Assembly: GCF_004378355.1 (NCBI RefSeq)
Contig: NZ_SNUB01000036.1
Location: forward strand, 1-32,750
Direction of reading: 5' to 3'
Origin: Psychromonas algicola
GTDB taxonomy: Bacteria > Pseudomonadota > Gammaproteobacteria > Enterobacterales > Psychromonadaceae
DNA length: 32,750 nucleotides
Shown: piece by piece, positions 17,172 through 27,287 of the stretch
Layout of the letters: the number at the start of each line of letters is the position of its first letter
Position numbering within the stretch: position 1 is the first letter of the stretch
Program-made: the position numbers and the translations under genes
Notes under the pieces: generated by a model
Told to the model about the DNA's origin: nothing
The model's database searches: none
The model's input: only the letters and a program-made list of their open reading frames with translations

Positions 17172-17834
17172 ATGTTCACAGGTATTATTGCAGCAGTGGG
17201 CAAAATCATTGCAATTAAAAAGAATCAGAAAGATATGACCATTACCGTCCATGCAGGTGGACTAGATATGAGTGATGTCAAACTAGGCGACAGTATTGCC
17301 AATAATGGCGTTTGTCTGACAGTGACACATTTAAATGGTGATAGTTTTAATGCTGATGTTTCCTATGAAACAATCAAGTTAAGTGGCTTCTCGAACATTA
17401 AAACAGGGTTTCTCGTGAACCTTGAAAAAGCGATGCAAATGAATGATCGCTTTGGTGGGCATATTGTTAGCGGTCACGTTGATGGCGTTGGCGAAATAAC
17501 AGCGGTAACACCACTTGGTAATGCTGTTGAATATTGGATAAAAGCACCCGATGATTTAGCTAAATACATTGCTAAAAAAGGATCGATTACAGTCGATGGC
17601 GTGAGCTTAACAACTAATGAAGTTGATGGCGCAAGCTTTAAGCTAACAATTATCCCTCACACTATTAGCGAAACTATTATGCAAGAGTATGCGGTAGGAA
17701 CGCGCGTTAATTTAGAAGTCGATGTGATTGCCCGTTATTTAGAACGTTTAGTGTTAGGTGAGCAAGCAGCAGAATCATATAGCAAACAACATTCAACCAT
17801 GGATTTACTCGCGAAAAGCGGCTTCATGGGTTAA
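17172..17834 (+). CDS. ribE: Riboflavin synthase alpha chain (RibE)
   Basis: Dismutates two 6,7-dimethyl-8-ribityllumazines to riboflavin and the pyrimidine precursor. It starts with the hallmark MFTGII. The two lumazine-binding halves are seen (residues 1-97 and 98-200), with GVCLTV in the first and RFGGHIVSGHVDGVG bridging into the second, which has its own GVSLTTN. 220 residues is normal. The upstream in-frame ATG/GTG codons lie inside ribD and are rejected because MFTGI is the conserved start. Called ribC in some nomenclatures. Confidence 0.97.
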   Translation: MFTGIIAAVGKIIAIKKNQKDMTITVHAGGLDMSDVKLGDSIANNGVCLTVTHLNGDSFNADVSYETIKLSGFSNIKTGFLVNLEKAMQMNDRFGGHIVSGHVDGVGEITAVTPLGNAVEYWIKAPDDLAKYIAKKGSITVDGVSLTTNEVDGASFKLTIIPHTISETIMQEYAVGTRVNLEVDVIARYLERLVLGEQAAESYSKQHSTMDLLAKSGFMG

Positions 17835-17864
17835 CACAAGTTTAAAGCATATTAAGGGATAGAA

Positions 17865-18971
17865 ATGAAGTTAAATACAACAGCAGAAATAATTGAAGAT
17901 ATCCGTTTAGGAAAAATGGTTATCTTAATGGATGATGAAGATCGCGAAAATGAAGGTGATTTAATCATGGCTGCGGATCTTGTGACACCTGAAGCCATTA
18001 ACTTTATGGCAAAATATGGTCGAGGGTTAATCTGTTTAACATTGACAGAAGACCGTTGTGAACAATTAAAGCTGCCATTAATGGTAGAAGATAATACGGC
18101 TGCATTCTCAACTAACTTTACTGTTTCTATTGAAGCGGCAGAAGGGGTTACTACCGGTATTTCTGCAGCGGATCGCGCAGTGACAGTCTTAGCTGCAATC
18201 GGTAAAGATGCGAAACCAACCGATATTGTTATGCCTGGTCATATTTTTCCACTAAAAGCACAAGCTGGTGGTGTATTAACACGTGCAGGGCATACTGAAG
18301 CAGGTTGTGATTTAGCACGTTTAGCGGGCCGTGAACCTGCAGGTGTGATTGTTGAAATCTTAAATGAAGATGGCAGCATGGCTCGTCGTAGTGATTTAGA
18401 AGTATTTGCAAAAGAGCATAATATCAAATTAGGCACAGTGGCTGATTTAATTGAATACCGTAATAACAATGAAACGACGATTGAGCGTGTTAGCGAATGT
18501 AAATTACCTACTGAATTTGGTGAATTCGACTTAATCGCTTATCAAGATACTATTGATAAGCAAGTTCATTTTGCTTTAGTAAACGGTGAAATCAAAGAAG
18601 GCGCGACAACTAACGTACGCGTGCATTTACAAAATACATTTGCAGACAACTTTTTCTCAGATCGTTTAAGTCCTCGTACTTGGCCAATGCAAAGCGCACT
18701 AGCGCGTTTAGCAAAAAGCGGTGGTGTATTAGTCATGTTAGGCCATCAAGAAACACCTGAATCATTGATTGAGCAAATGAAATATATCAAGCAAGAAGAT
18801 GCTGGTGAACGTGTTGCTGCAAAAACACAAGGCGCAAGTCGTCGTGTTGGTGTCGGGTCTCAAATTCTTCAGGATCTAGGCGTGCAAAAAATGGCATTGC
18901 TTAGTTCACAGAAAAAGTACTCTGCTTTATCGGGCTTTGGTCTTGAAGTGGTTGAATATATCACTGAATAA
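17865..18971 (+). CDS. ribBA: RibB with degenerate RibA-like domain (RibBX type)
   Basis: The N-terminal half (~1-200) is 3,4-dihydroxy-2-butanone-4-phosphate synthase, making the four-carbon unit from ribulose 5-phosphate. It has [42 protein letters not shown] and [14 protein letters not shown]. The C-terminal half (~205-368) has the overall GTP cyclohydrolase II shape but none of its three zinc cysteines; the expected GD-x(4)-GS-x-RCDCG segment reads as a stretch around [12 protein letters not shown]. Only the RibB activity can be predicted. Such hybrids are common in gammaproteobacteria that keep a separate ribA. Annotation pipelines may still call it bifunctional. Confidence 0.94.
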   Translation: MKLNTTAEIIEDIRLGKMVILMDDEDRENEGDLIMAADLVTPEAINFMAKYGRGLICLTLTEDRCEQLKLPLMVEDNTAAFSTNFTVSIEAAEGVTTGISAADRAVTVLAAIGKDAKPTDIVMPGHIFPLKAQAGGVLTRAGHTEAGCDLARLAGREPAGVIVEILNEDGSMARRSDLEVFAKEHNIKLGTVADLIEYRNNNETTIERVSECKLPTEFGEFDLIAYQDTIDKQVHFALVNGEIKEGATTNVRVHLQNTFADNFFSDRLSPRTWPMQSALARLAKSGGVLVMLGHQETPESLIEQMKYIKQEDAGERVAAKTQGASRRVGVGSQILQDLGVQKMALLSSQKKYSALSGFGLEVVEYITE

Positions 18972-19033
18972 ACAGTGTCGATATAGAAATGAATTATGCT
19001 AGAATGCACAAAATTTTGTAATAAGGGTAGAAA

Positions 19034-19501
19034 ATGAAAATAATTGAAGGTGGCTTAGCCGCTCCACAAGCTAAAATCGCAATCGTAATCTCTCGCTTTA
19101 ACAGCTTCATCAATGAGCAGTTATTAGCTGGTGCTATTGATACCCTTAAGCGTACTGGACAAGTTGCCGATGACAACATCACGGTTGTACGTGTTCCTGG
19201 TGCCGTAGAATTACCATTAGCGACGAAACGAGTTGCTGCATCTAAAAAGTTTGATGCGATTGTTGCATTAGGTTGTGTTATCCGTGGTGGAACACCACAC
19301 TTTGATTTAGTGGCTAATGAATGTAATAAAGGCCTTGCACAAGTATCATTAGACTTTGATATTCCTGTTGCTTTTGGTGTATTAACAACTGATTCAATTG
19401 ACCAAGCTATCGAACGAGCTGGCACTAAAATGGGTAACAAAGGTAGCGAAGCTGCTTTAGGCGCATTAGAAATGGTTAATGTGATGGCGGAATTAGGATA
19501 A
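19034..19501 (+). CDS. ribH: 6,7-dimethyl-8-ribityllumazine synthase (RibH)
   Basis: Joins the RibB and RibD products into the lumazine precursor. Visible family motifs: [41 protein letters not shown] (catalytic His in the last) and [10 protein letters not shown]. Length (155) is typical of icosahedral forms. An AAGGGTAG ribosome site precedes the ATG. Its stop overlaps the nusB start by one base (TAATG), as in many gammaproteobacteria. Confidence 0.98.
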   Translation: MKIIEGGLAAPQAKIAIVISRFNSFINEQLLAGAIDTLKRTGQVADDNITVVRVPGAVELPLATKRVAASKKFDAIVALGCVIRGGTPHFDLVANECNKGLAQVSLDFDIPVAFGVLTTDSIDQAIERAGTKMGNKGSEAALGALEMVNVMAELG

Positions 19502-19935
19502 TGAAAATGAAACCTGCTGAACGCCGTCGTGCTCGCCAATTTGCTGTGCAAGCTATTTACCAATGGCAAATTACTCAAACAGGTGTCACTCAAATTATTG
19601 AGCAATTTTCTGTAGATCAAGATATGTCGAAAACTGACGTGCCTTACTTTAAAGAATCTTTGATCGGTGTGGTACAAAATATCGATGCATTAGACGAAAA
19701 ATTATCCCCTTATCTTTCTCGTAAAATTGATGATGTGGATATGGTTGATATTGCCGTATTACGTTTAGCTATGTTTGAGTTAACTTTCCGTCCAGATGTA
19801 CCACATAAAGTGGTATTAAATGAAGCGATTGAGTTAGCTAAAGATTTTGCTACTGACGAATCATATAAATTTGTTAATGGCGTATTAGATAAAGCTTTAC
19901 GTAGTTTGAAATTACGTGAAGTAGCTGATAAATAA
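19501..19935 (+). CDS. nusB: Transcription antitermination factor NusB
   Basis: Binds boxA RNA with NusE (S10) in rRNA antitermination complexes. All-helical family with a basic start (KPAERRRARQFAVQAIYQWQ) and the closing motifs AVLRLAMFEL, VVLNEAIELAKDFATD and FVNGVLDKALR. 144 residues is normal. It is the last gene of the nrdR-rib-nusB run, which ends at the terminator directly downstream. The thiL and pgpA genes that often follow nusB are absent here. Confidence 0.98.
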   Translation: MKMKPAERRRARQFAVQAIYQWQITQTGVTQIIEQFSVDQDMSKTDVPYFKESLIGVVQNIDALDEKLSPYLSRKIDDVDMVDIAVLRLAMFELTFRPDVPHKVVLNEAIELAKDFATDESYKFVNGVLDKALRSLKLREVADK

Positions 19936-19958
19936 TAAAAAATTGTCAGTTTATATAA

Positions 19959-19989
19959 AAATCCAGTTATTTTATAACTGGATTTTTTT
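19959..19989 (+). terminator. Rho-independent terminator after nusB
   Basis: AAATCCAGTTAT (19959-19970) and ATAACTGGATTT (19974-19985) form a perfect 12 bp stem with a 3 nt loop, followed by a run of T. It ends the riboflavin/nusB operon. Confidence 0.92.
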
Positions 19990-20067
19990 TATAATAAAGA
20001 AAGTGATATCAAGATTATTCTAAGTCTGTACTGCAAGTGGGCTTTGTATAAATAATAAGGAAAAAAC

Positions 20068-20784
20068 ATGAATAAGAGTTTAGTGACTAATATTATCGCT
20101 GCTTTAGTGCTAGTGATTGGTTTTGTTTTAGGTGAATCAGTATTAGCCGATATATTAACTATGGTTGGTTTATTTGCATTATCAGGTGCGTTAACTAACT
20201 GGCTTGCTGTATTTATGTTATTTGAAAGAGTTCCATTTTTATATGGCTCAGGTGTCGTTCCTGCTCACTTTGAAGAGTTTAAATCTGGTATTCGAAATCT
20301 AATGATGAAGCAATTCTTTACTGCTGAGAACGTCGAACGTTTTTTATCTGCAGGTAGCTTCTCATCGGCTCAGCTAAATTTAGAGCCTGTTATTGAAAAA
20401 GTGGATTTGAATCCAACTTATGATGGGTTAGTGCAAGTGATTATGAATTCTTCATTTGGTGGCATGTTAGGTATGTTTGGTGGCGAAGAAGCATTAACGC
20501 CATTAAGAGAACCTTTTATTAAGCATATGAAAACATCAATCATTGAGTTAACACAAGATGAAAAATTCACCGAATTACTTAAAAGTGAAATGGGTGAGCC
20601 TGATTTAATGCAGGATATTCTAACTAAAATTGAGCAAATCATTGAACAACGCTTAAATGAATTAACGCCTTTATTAGTGAAACAAATCATACAAGAAATG
20701 ATTAGAAAACACCTAGGTTGGTTAGTTGTTTGGGGCGGTGTCTTCGGTGGCTTAATTGGTTTAATCAGTGCGTTTCTTATTTAA
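20068..20784 (+). CDS. DUF445-family membrane protein
   Basis: Small inner-membrane protein with two hydrophobic segments at the N-terminus (~7-25 and ~27-52) and one at the C-terminus (~218-237), around a helical soluble middle. The stretch GALTNWLAVFMLFERVPFLY, with following GSGVVPAHFEEFKSGI, is the DUF445 signature. The family has no settled biochemical role, so I give none. AAGGAAAA precedes the ATG. It stands alone between two terminators. Confidence 0.85.
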   Translation: MNKSLVTNIIAALVLVIGFVLGESVLADILTMVGLFALSGALTNWLAVFMLFERVPFLYGSGVVPAHFEEFKSGIRNLMMKQFFTAENVERFLSAGSFSSAQLNLEPVIEKVDLNPTYDGLVQVIMNSSFGGMLGMFGGEEALTPLREPFIKHMKTSIIELTQDEKFTELLKSEMGEPDLMQDILTKIEQIIEQRLNELTPLLVKQIIQEMIRKHLGWLVVWGGVFGGLIGLISAFLI

Positions 20785-20893
20785 TCTGATGCAATCATCT
20801 CTATTCAATATGATCTTAAATATAAGTAATGCCTAATAAGTATTAGGCGACTTAAATATTTTAATGAATACTTTATTAATCAAAAAACGATTT

Positions 20894-20925
20894 AAGCCTG
20901 TTTTATAACAGGCTTTATTTTATCT
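20894..20925 (+). terminator. Terminator after the DUF445 gene
   Basis: AAGCCTGTT (20894-20902) pairs with AACAGGCTT (20907-20915) around a 4 nt loop, followed by ATTTTAT. A second perfect inverted repeat, GCCTAATA/TATTAGGC, lies just upstream at 20831-20848 and may be another hairpin of the same 3' end. Confidence 0.8.
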
Positions 20926-20954
20926 ATGATGAATATTTATAAAATAGAGTGACT

Positions 20955-21863
20955 ATGTTTAATAATACTTTTGTTTTAACCACATTGGCTTTAATTGCCT
21001 TTGCTGCCAATTCTGTTTTTTGTCGTTTAGCTTTGGGCGATCAACAAATCGATGCCGGTAGCTTTACAGTGATAAGATTATTTTCAGGTGCCGTTTTTCT
21101 TGCTGCTTTTCTTAGTATTAAAAATATTTATGAAAAGAAGAAACTCTCTCCTACAGACATCAATGCACAGGTTGCGGCTAAAACACAAAGTAAAGGCAGC
21201 TGGTTAAGCGCTATCTGGTTATTTGTTTATGCATTAACCTTTTCCTATGCTTATATCCAATTAGATACCGCAACAGGAGCATTGGTATTGTTTGCGACAG
21301 TACAAGTGACAATGCTGTTAACGCGATTGTTAAAAGGCCATAAACTAAGTCGAGCTGAACTATTAGGTTTATTGCTTGCCGTCGCTGGTTTTGTTTATTT
21401 ACTCGCGCCACAAGTTTCTAGTCCTTCATTGATTGCCTTTGTATTGATGTGTTTGTCGGGTATTTGTTGGGCATTTTATACCTTAGCAGGTAAAAAAAGT
21501 GTCGATCCAAGTGCGGATACAATTTTCAATTTCTTTAGAACGTTACCTTTTATCTTCGTTTTTGCTGTGATTAATCTCGATACCAGTGCGTTAACTCAAA
21601 CAGGTGTGTTATATGCGATCCTTTCTGGCGTATTAGCTTCTGCTTTAGGTTACCTATTATGGTATAAAGCGTTAACCACATTACGCCATAATGTTGCTGC
21701 TGTGGTGCAGTTATTAGTACCTGTACTCGCCGCTGTAGCCGGATTTATATTCTTAGGTGAAAGTGTGTCATTGGTTTTTTTAATTTCAAGCGTGATGATT
21801 TTAAGCGGTATATTATTAGTGATTAAAAACCCAGCTTTAAATTTTAGTCGCACAACTAAATAA
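20955..21863 (+). CDS. EamA/DMT-superfamily transporter
   Basis: Inner-membrane protein with about ten hydrophobic helices arranged as two EamA repeats (~1-147 and ~155-295). It has the family features ANSVFCRLAL and FTVIRLFSGAVFL in helices 1-2, and GVLASALGYLLWYKALTTL and GESVSLVFLISSVMILSGI in the second half. The substrate cannot be told; such proteins export amino acids, metabolites or drugs. I chose ATG 20955, with AGAGTG just upstream, over the GTG six bases earlier. 302 residues is normal. A cytoplasmic loop of ~25 residues after helix 2 (EKKKLSPTDINAQVAAKTQS) is longer than usual. Confidence 0.88.
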   Translation: MFNNTFVLTTLALIAFAANSVFCRLALGDQQIDAGSFTVIRLFSGAVFLAAFLSIKNIYEKKKLSPTDINAQVAAKTQSKGSWLSAIWLFVYALTFSYAYIQLDTATGALVLFATVQVTMLLTRLLKGHKLSRAELLGLLLAVAGFVYLLAPQVSSPSLIAFVLMCLSGICWAFYTLAGKKSVDPSADTIFNFFRTLPFIFVFAVINLDTSALTQTGVLYAILSGVLASALGYLLWYKALTTLRHNVAAVVQLLVPVLAAVAGFIFLGESVSLVFLISSVMILSGILLVIKNPALNFSRTTK

Positions 21864-21880
21864 TTAGTTAATTGATAGCA

Positions 21881-21920
21881 GGCGGCTAGGTTATTTGGAC
21901 TAGCTGCCATTTAATTTTTA
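21881..21920 (+). terminator. Probable terminator between the EamA and DUF3565 genes
   Basis: GGCGGCTAG (21881-21889) and CTAGCTGCC (21900-21908) pair with one G-T wobble across a 10 nt loop, followed by ATTTAATTTTTA. It may serve both converging genes. Confidence 0.6.
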
Positions 21921-22124
21921 TAACCTGTCTTTTTCTGCGCCATTATCACATTTCACACAGTTTAATTGATATCCTAACATTGCCTCTCTGCCTTCATGGG
22001 TTGTTACCCATAAGCGATTCATCCAAGGTGGATTGTGCCGTACGTGCTGAAAATGACTGCATTCTAATTGTACAACCCAATGATTTTCTTGATCGGTATG
22101 AAAACCAACGATGGCTTGTTTCAT
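21918..22124 (-). CDS. Small DUF3565 protein
   Basis: A 68-residue protein with MKQAIVGFHTDQENHWVVQL, CSHFQHVRHNPPW and a closing GYQLNCVKC, which together are the DUF3565 pattern. The Cys/His pairs (C-x-H near 23 and the C-x-x-C near 57) suggest a small metal site, but no function is established. Relatives are sometimes labelled pressure-regulated proteins; I would not rely on that. It lies downstream of metG on the same strand, but a hairpin separates them. Confidence 0.8.
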   Translation of the reverse strand: MKQAIVGFHTDQENHWVVQLECSHFQHVRHNPPWMNRLWVTTHEGREAMLGYQLNCVKCDNGAEKDRL

Positions 22125-22178
22125 GATTTATATTTACGCTATCTAGATTGGGGATGATGAATAGAGGGAGGAAGTGAA

Positions 22179-22212
22179 ATAGTTAGTTACTACAAGTGTA
22201 ATAACTAACTAT
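22179..22212 (-). terminator. Hairpin downstream of metG
   Basis: A perfect 11 bp inverted repeat (ATAGTTAGTTA / TAACTAACTAT) with a 12 nt loop lies 22 bp past the metG stop. On the - strand it is followed by TTTCACTT, so the T tract is weak. Confidence 0.5.
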
Positions 22213-22233
22213 CGTATTAATTGCTATCAAGGA

Positions 22234-24285
22234 TTACATGATACGTTGACCCGGTTTTGCACCTGAATCTGGGGTTAGGATATGAATATCTTCACCGCCA
22301 GGACCTGCTGCTAATACCATACCTTCAGATAAACCAAACTTCATTTGGCGTGGTGCAAGGTTGGCTACCATAACGGTTAGCTTACCTTCTAAATCTTCAG
22401 GATTATAAGCTGATTTAATACCTGCAAATACTGTACGTGTTTCACCACCTAAATCTAAGGTGAGTTTTAACAGCTTATTCGCTTTAGGCACATGTTCCGC
22501 TTTAGCAATTAATGCCACACGTAAATCTGTTTTAGCAAAGGTATCGAAATCGATTTCAGCGGCAATTGGCTCTTTATCTAATTCACTTTGGCTTGCTGCT
22601 TCTGCTGCTTTTTCTTTCGCTGCTGCATCAGCTGCCGCACTGGCTTTAGATGATTCAACCATTGCTTCTACATGTTTCGCATCAATACGTTGGAATAACG
22701 CTTTAAACTTATTAATTTGATGGCCTGCAAGTGGTGCTTTAACACTTTCCCACGTTAGCGTTTCATCTAAAAAGGCTTCACTGCGCTCAGCTAATTTTGG
22801 CATGATGGGTTTTAAGTAAGTGATTAAAACACGGAACAAGTTAATACCCATTGAACAGATATCTTGTACTTCAAGTTCTTTGCCTTCAACTTTAGCTAAT
22901 GCCCAAGGTGCTTTTTCGTCGATGTATTTATTTGCGATATCAGCTAATGCCATGATTTCGCGAATAGCACGTGAAAATTCACGCTTCTCGAATTGTTCTG
23001 CAATTGAATCGCCTGCATCAACAAACTGTTGATATAGTGCTGGTTCAGATACTTCGGCAGATAATTTTCCGTCATATTTTTTAGCAATAAAGCCCGCTGT
23101 ACGTGAAGCTAAATTAACCAGTTTATTTACAACATCTGTATTTACACGTTGTGTGAAGTCTTCTAGATTAAAATCTAAGTCATCAACACGTGACGTTAAT
23201 TTCGCTGCATAGTAATAACGTAAACATTCAGGATCTAAGTTTTCAATGTAAGTACTCGCTTTAATGAAAGTACCTTTTGATTTAGACATTTTTTCGCCAT
23301 TCACGGTAACGTAACCATGTACATGAACGCCTGTTGGTTTACGGAAACCCGCGCCTTCTAACATTGCTGGCCAGAATAAACCGTGGAAGTTGATGATGTC
23401 TTTACCAATGAAGTGGTAAAGCTCAGCTTTACTGTCTTTGCTCCAGTAATCATCAAAGTTAAGATTATCAGTACGATCACATAAATTTTTGAAACTGCCC
23501 ATGTAACCAATCGGTGCATCCAGCCAAACATAGAAGAATTTACCCGGAGCACCTGGAATTTCAAAACCAAAATAAGGGGCATCGCGAGTGATATCCCAGG
23601 CTTTTAATCCACTCTCAAACCATTCACTTAGTTTATTCGCTACTTCGCTTTGTAGTGCCCCTGATTTTGTCCACTCTTCAAGCATTGCTTGAAACTGTGG
23701 CGCATCAAAGAATAAGTTTTCAGTATCTTTCATTACAGGTGTTGCATCAGAAACAACCGACTTAGGATTAATCATATCAACAGGGCTGTATGTCGCCCCA
23801 CACTTGTCACAGTTATCGCCGTATTGATCTTCTGCCTTACATTTTGGACAAGTACCTTTTACAAAACGATCTGGTAAAAACATTTCTTTTTCAGGATCAT
23901 ATAACTGAGAGACTACTTTTTCAGTAATGTAACCATTGTCACGAAGCGCAAGGTAAACTTGAGAAGATAATGCTTTGTTTTCTTCAGAGTGCGTTGAATG
24001 GTAGTTATCAAAGCTAATGTTAAAATCATTAAAATCTTTTTCATGATCCGCTTGAACATCGGCAATCAATTGCTCTGGCGTAATACCCATTTCTTGTGCT
24101 TTAAGCATGATCGCTGTGCCGTGTGCATCATCAGCACAAACAAAGTGAATATTATTACCACGTAAGCGTTGGAAACGAACCCAGATATCCGCTTGTATAT
24201 GCTCTAGCATATGCCCTAAATGGATTGGACCATTTGCGTAGGGAAGGGCGCAGGTAACAAGGATATTACGATCTTGATTAGCCAT
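22234..24285 (-). CDS. metG: Methionyl-tRNA synthetase
   Basis: Charges initiator and elongator tRNA-Met. It has the class I HIGH box as HLGH (residues 22-25, after LPYANGPI), a zinc knuckle of four cysteines (CPKC and CDKC, roughly 145-162), a KMSKS loop (332-336) and an anticodon-binding helical domain. An Ala/Lys-rich linker ([20 protein letters not shown]) then leads to a C-terminal tRNA-binding (EMAP/Trbp111-like) dimerisation domain starting near [16 protein letters not shown]. 683 residues matches the long enteric-type enzyme. It is divergent from mrp, with a 226 bp shared upstream region. Confidence 0.98.
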   Translation of the reverse strand: MANQDRNILVTCALPYANGPIHLGHMLEHIQADIWVRFQRLRGNNIHFVCADDAHGTAIMLKAQEMGITPEQLIADVQADHEKDFNDFNISFDNYHSTHSEENKALSSQVYLALRDNGYITEKVVSQLYDPEKEMFLPDRFVKGTCPKCKAEDQYGDNCDKCGATYSPVDMINPKSVVSDATPVMKDTENLFFDAPQFQAMLEEWTKSGALQSEVANKLSEWFESGLKAWDITRDAPYFGFEIPGAPGKFFYVWLDAPIGYMGSFKNLCDRTDNLNFDDYWSKDSKAELYHFIGKDIINFHGLFWPAMLEGAGFRKPTGVHVHGYVTVNGEKMSKSKGTFIKASTYIENLDPECLRYYYAAKLTSRVDDLDFNLEDFTQRVNTDVVNKLVNLASRTAGFIAKKYDGKLSAEVSEPALYQQFVDAGDSIAEQFEKREFSRAIREIMALADIANKYIDEKAPWALAKVEGKELEVQDICSMGINLFRVLITYLKPIMPKLAERSEAFLDETLTWESVKAPLAGHQINKFKALFQRIDAKHVEAMVESSKASAAADAAAKEKAAEAASQSELDKEPIAAEIDFDTFAKTDLRVALIAKAEHVPKANKLLKLTLDLGGETRTVFAGIKSAYNPEDLEGKLTVMVANLAPRQMKFGLSEGMVLAAGPGGEDIHILTPDSGAKPGQRIM

Positions 24286-24511
24286 TTATTTGATATTCCT
24301 TAAGTCGAAGCAGATTTTTAAAGTCAATATTGGTTAACATTCAAGTGATAAAACACAGAATATGGAATGCCAACGAATGTGCAATTCTACCCAAAAAATA
24401 CCATAAATTACACTGTTATCTAGGTATCGAGTAAACCTTCTATTTAATAAGGATGAATTATGGCGGTATTTTGATAAACTCAGGCCTGAATTCAATCTTA
24501 AGGACTTTTAT
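24286..24511. other. Divergent intergenic region metG / mrp
   Basis: 226 bp of AT-rich sequence separating the two start codons. It must hold both promoters. I see no convincing -35/-10 pair, T-box or other leader structure; a ribosome site (AAGGACT) lies just before mrp. Confidence 0.5.
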
Positions 24512-25597
24512 ATGCTGTTTAAAAAGAAAACACTAGAGCAACAAGTCTTCGACTGTCTAGAAAAAATTATTGAAACTGAATTGTTTAAAAAGATGATTGA
24601 GCAGCGTTTGTTTACTATCGATTCTGAGTCTGCTGCCATTACCATCACTTTGCCTTTTTATGCACCTAAATGGTTAGCTGAGTTACAACAAACTTCTTCT
24701 GAAGCCTTAACGTCATTATTTAAACAATCACCGACTTGGAACGTATCTTATAAAATTCCAACTTATACACATAAACAAGTGCCGAAACGAAATACTGATA
24801 TTAAAAATATAATCGCAGTGTCATCGGGTAAAGGCGGAGTTGGGAAATCAACGGTTAGCGTAAATCTTGCCATTGCATTAGCTAAAAATGGCGCAAAAGT
24901 GGGCTTGTTAGATGCGGATATCTACGGGCCATCATTACCAACAATGCTAGGTAAGAAAACCACTAAATCGACGTCATCCGATGGTAAATTATTAGAGCCA
25001 ATTGAAGCATATGGAATTGTCGGCAACAGTATAGGGTTCTTGATTGAAGATAAAGATGCCATGGTGTGGCGTGGTCCAATGGCAAGCAAAGCGTTACAAC
25101 AAGTGTTAAATGAAACGAATTGGCCAGAGCTAGATTATTTAATTGTCGATATGCCGCCGGGTACAGGTGATATTCAATTAACCATGTCACAAAATGTGCC
25201 TATCACCAGTGCGGTGATAGTGACAACACCGCAAGATGTTGCATTAATTGATGCCCAAAAAGGCGTGATCATGTTTAACAAAGTGGATGTCAATGTCGCT
25301 GGAATTATTGAAAATATGAGCGTTTATGCTTGTGTGAAATGTGGCCATGAAGAAGCAATATTTGGCACTGGCGGTGGTAAAAAATTGGCTGAACAATTTA
25401 AACTACCATTTTTAGGACAATTACCTCTACATATTCAGTATCGAGAAGATACTGATGCAGGTTTTCCAACGGTAGCAAAAAATGAATCTGTTTCGTTAGT
25501 TGAACCGTATTTACAATTAGCAGAAGATGTGGCGATTAATCTCTACAAAGAATTACAACCGACCATTGAACAAATAAAAATTACAGAGCTTAAATAA
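24512..25597 (+). CDS. apbC: Mrp/ApbC-type Fe-S cluster carrier ATPase
   Basis: P-loop NTPase that binds and hands on Fe-S clusters. A short N-terminal MIP18/DUF59-like segment (~1-95) precedes the ATPase. The deviant Walker A is GKGGVGKS (106-113), with DADIYGPSLPTMLG next, then DMPPGTGD, and a C-terminal CVKC (Cys274, Cys277) that holds a bridging cluster between monomers. 361 residues is normal (E. coli Mrp ~370). The back-to-back placement with metG is common in gammaproteobacteria. Also called mrp. Confidence 0.96.
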   Translation: MLFKKKTLEQQVFDCLEKIIETELFKKMIEQRLFTIDSESAAITITLPFYAPKWLAELQQTSSEALTSLFKQSPTWNVSYKIPTYTHKQVPKRNTDIKNIIAVSSGKGGVGKSTVSVNLAIALAKNGAKVGLLDADIYGPSLPTMLGKKTTKSTSSDGKLLEPIEAYGIVGNSIGFLIEDKDAMVWRGPMASKALQQVLNETNWPELDYLIVDMPPGTGDIQLTMSQNVPITSAVIVTTPQDVALIDAQKGVIMFNKVDVNVAGIIENMSVYACVKCGHEEAIFGTGGGKKLAEQFKLPFLGQLPLHIQYREDTDAGFPTVAKNESVSLVEPYLQLAEDVAINLYKELQPTIEQIKITELK

Positions 25598-25625
25598 GCG
25601 AATAAACCAATAAAAGAAGTGAATA

Positions 25626-26225
25626 ATGTCAAGCAGACCCTTAATTGATGAATTGATTCAAGCATTACAATGTTTACCGAGTGTAGGCCCTAAATCAGCA
25701 CAACGCATGGTATATCATTTGTTAGATAAAAACCGCCAAGGTGCGATGAAGTTAAGTGATGTATTAGCAAGAGCGGTATCAGAAATAGGGCATTGTCAGC
25801 AATGTCGTACCTTTACTGAAGAAGATCTTTGTACTATTTGCAGCAATCAAAAACGTAACGATAACGGCATTATCTGTATTGTTGAAATGCCAGTAGATGT
25901 GGTGGCGATTGAGCAAACCGCGTTATTCTCAGGCACTTACTTTGTATTAATGGGGCATTTATCGCCATTAGATGGCATTGGCCCTGAACAGCTAGGTTTG
26001 AACCTGTTAGAGAAGCAAATGCAAGCAGGTAATACAACTGAAGTGATTTTAGCGACCAATCCCACGGTAGAAGGTGAAGCGACTGCCTATTACATTGCTG
26101 AAATGGCCAAAAAACATGGTATTCAAGTTAGCCGTATTGCCCATGGTGTACCTGTTGGTGGGGAATTAGAGTTTGTAGACAGCACAACGCTATCGCATTC
26201 ATTTACTGGCCGTTCGATGATTTAA
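25626..26225 (+). CDS. recR: Recombination mediator RecR
   Basis: Acts with RecF/RecO to load RecA at gaps. It has a helix-hairpin-helix start ([13 protein letters not shown]), a zinc finger (Cys57, Cys60, Cys69, Cys72), a Toprim domain ([30 protein letters not shown]) and a C-terminal [16 protein letters not shown] motif. 199 residues is normal. It lies 28 bp after mrp and is probably cotranscribed, away from the usual dnaX-ybaB-recR setting; neither partner is in the window. Confidence 0.97.
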   Translation: MSSRPLIDELIQALQCLPSVGPKSAQRMVYHLLDKNRQGAMKLSDVLARAVSEIGHCQQCRTFTEEDLCTICSNQKRNDNGIICIVEMPVDVVAIEQTALFSGTYFVLMGHLSPLDGIGPEQLGLNLLEKQMQAGNTTEVILATNPTVEGEATAYYIAEMAKKHGIQVSRIAHGVPVGGELEFVDSTTLSHSFTGRSMI

Positions 26226-26525
26226 AAAAGAAAAGTCGTTTTTAATAGCTCTATTGTTATTTGTCTTCGTCTTCGTTAGTGAAGTTACTTTATGTGCAAT
26301 TTTTTACTCATAATTTATTTATTCTAAAAATAGCGTTTTATAAGTAAATTAATAAATACATTGCATCTACTTCATTATCAAAATGATGAGTTATATCAAA
26401 GCTTAAAATCTCAATTCACCTCAAAATTTATTTCATGTAAGTATGTCGTACTGGCTATCGCGCTAATCTTTAGATGAATAGTGCGTAATCAATCGATGTG
26501 ATAGTTATAATCCTTGAGGTAATTC
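26226..26525. other. 300 bp AT-rich gap recR to carbonic anhydrase
   Basis: No gene or repeat recognised. A GAGG ribosome site precedes the carbonic anhydrase start. The TATAAT at 26506-26511 is too close to the ATG to be its only promoter. Confidence 0.5.
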
Positions 26526-27257
26526 ATGAAAACATCTATTTTATTAACTTGTGCACTATTAATATCAAACAATGCTTTTGCATCGAAGCATGTTCATTGG
26601 GGGTATTCTGGCGAACAAGGTCCTGACAATTGGGCTAGTTTAAGTGGAGACAACTTCTCTTGTACTGGGAACAACCAATCTCCCATTAATTTAACTGGAT
26701 TTATTGAATCTGAATTGAAACCACTTGAGTTTTATTACCAAGCTGGTGGTAATAAAATAATTAATAATGGTCATACCGTTCAGGTTAACTATGAAAAGGG
26801 AAGTTATATTAAAGCCGATGGAATACAATTTGATTTATTACAATTTCATTTTCATGCTCCGAGTGAAAACCATATAAATGGAGAGTCTTTTCCATTAGAG
26901 GCGCACTTTGTACATGCTGATAAAAATGGTCATCTTGCAGTAGTGGCTGTTATGTTTAAAGAAGGTGTTGAAAATAAAGGATTAGCAGCAGCATGGGATA
27001 AAATACCTATGCACGAAGGTGATAGTAATACCTTTGTGAAAGTCATTGCTGCAAATAGCTTATTGCCTGCGAATAAAGGTTATTACCGTTTTAATGGCTC
27101 ATTAACCACTCCTCCATGCTCTGAAGGTGTTCGTTGGTTTGTGTTGAAAGAGGTTGTTGAAGCATCAAAGTCTCAAATCGAAGCGTTTAAAGCAACCATG
27201 CATGGACCGAATAATCGTCCACTACAAGCAATCAACGCACGTGTAATATTGCAGTAG
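26526..27257 (+). CDS. Periplasmic alpha-carbonic anhydrase
   Basis: Zinc enzyme interconverting CO2 and bicarbonate. A Sec signal peptide (MKTSILLTCALLISNNAFAS, cut near residue 19) sends it to the periplasm. The mature part begins with the alpha-class HWGYSGEQGPDNW. Zinc ligands are His108 and His110 (QFHFHAPSE) and His127 (EAHFVH), and the proton-shuttle His83 is in NNGHTV. The substrate-pocket LTTPPCSEGVRW is intact. Cys in FSCTGNNQSPIN can pair with the Cys of TPPC, as in other secreted bacterial forms. 243 residues is normal. It is a single-gene unit followed by a strong hairpin. Confidence 0.96.
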   Translation: MKTSILLTCALLISNNAFASKHVHWGYSGEQGPDNWASLSGDNFSCTGNNQSPINLTGFIESELKPLEFYYQAGGNKIINNGHTVQVNYEKGSYIKADGIQFDLLQFHFHAPSENHINGESFPLEAHFVHADKNGHLAVVAVMFKEGVENKGLAAAWDKIPMHEGDSNTFVKVIAANSLLPANKGYYRFNGSLTTPPCSEGVRWFVLKEVVEASKSQIEAFKATMHGPNNRPLQAINARVILQ

Positions 27258-27287
27258 TTATAATAGAGCCTTTCAATCTTGTAATAA

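Noticed and set aside
26506-26511. TATAAT as promoter of the carbonic anhydrase gene
   Set aside because: It is 15 bp from the ATG, so transcription would begin inside the ribosome site, and no -35 partner is convincing.
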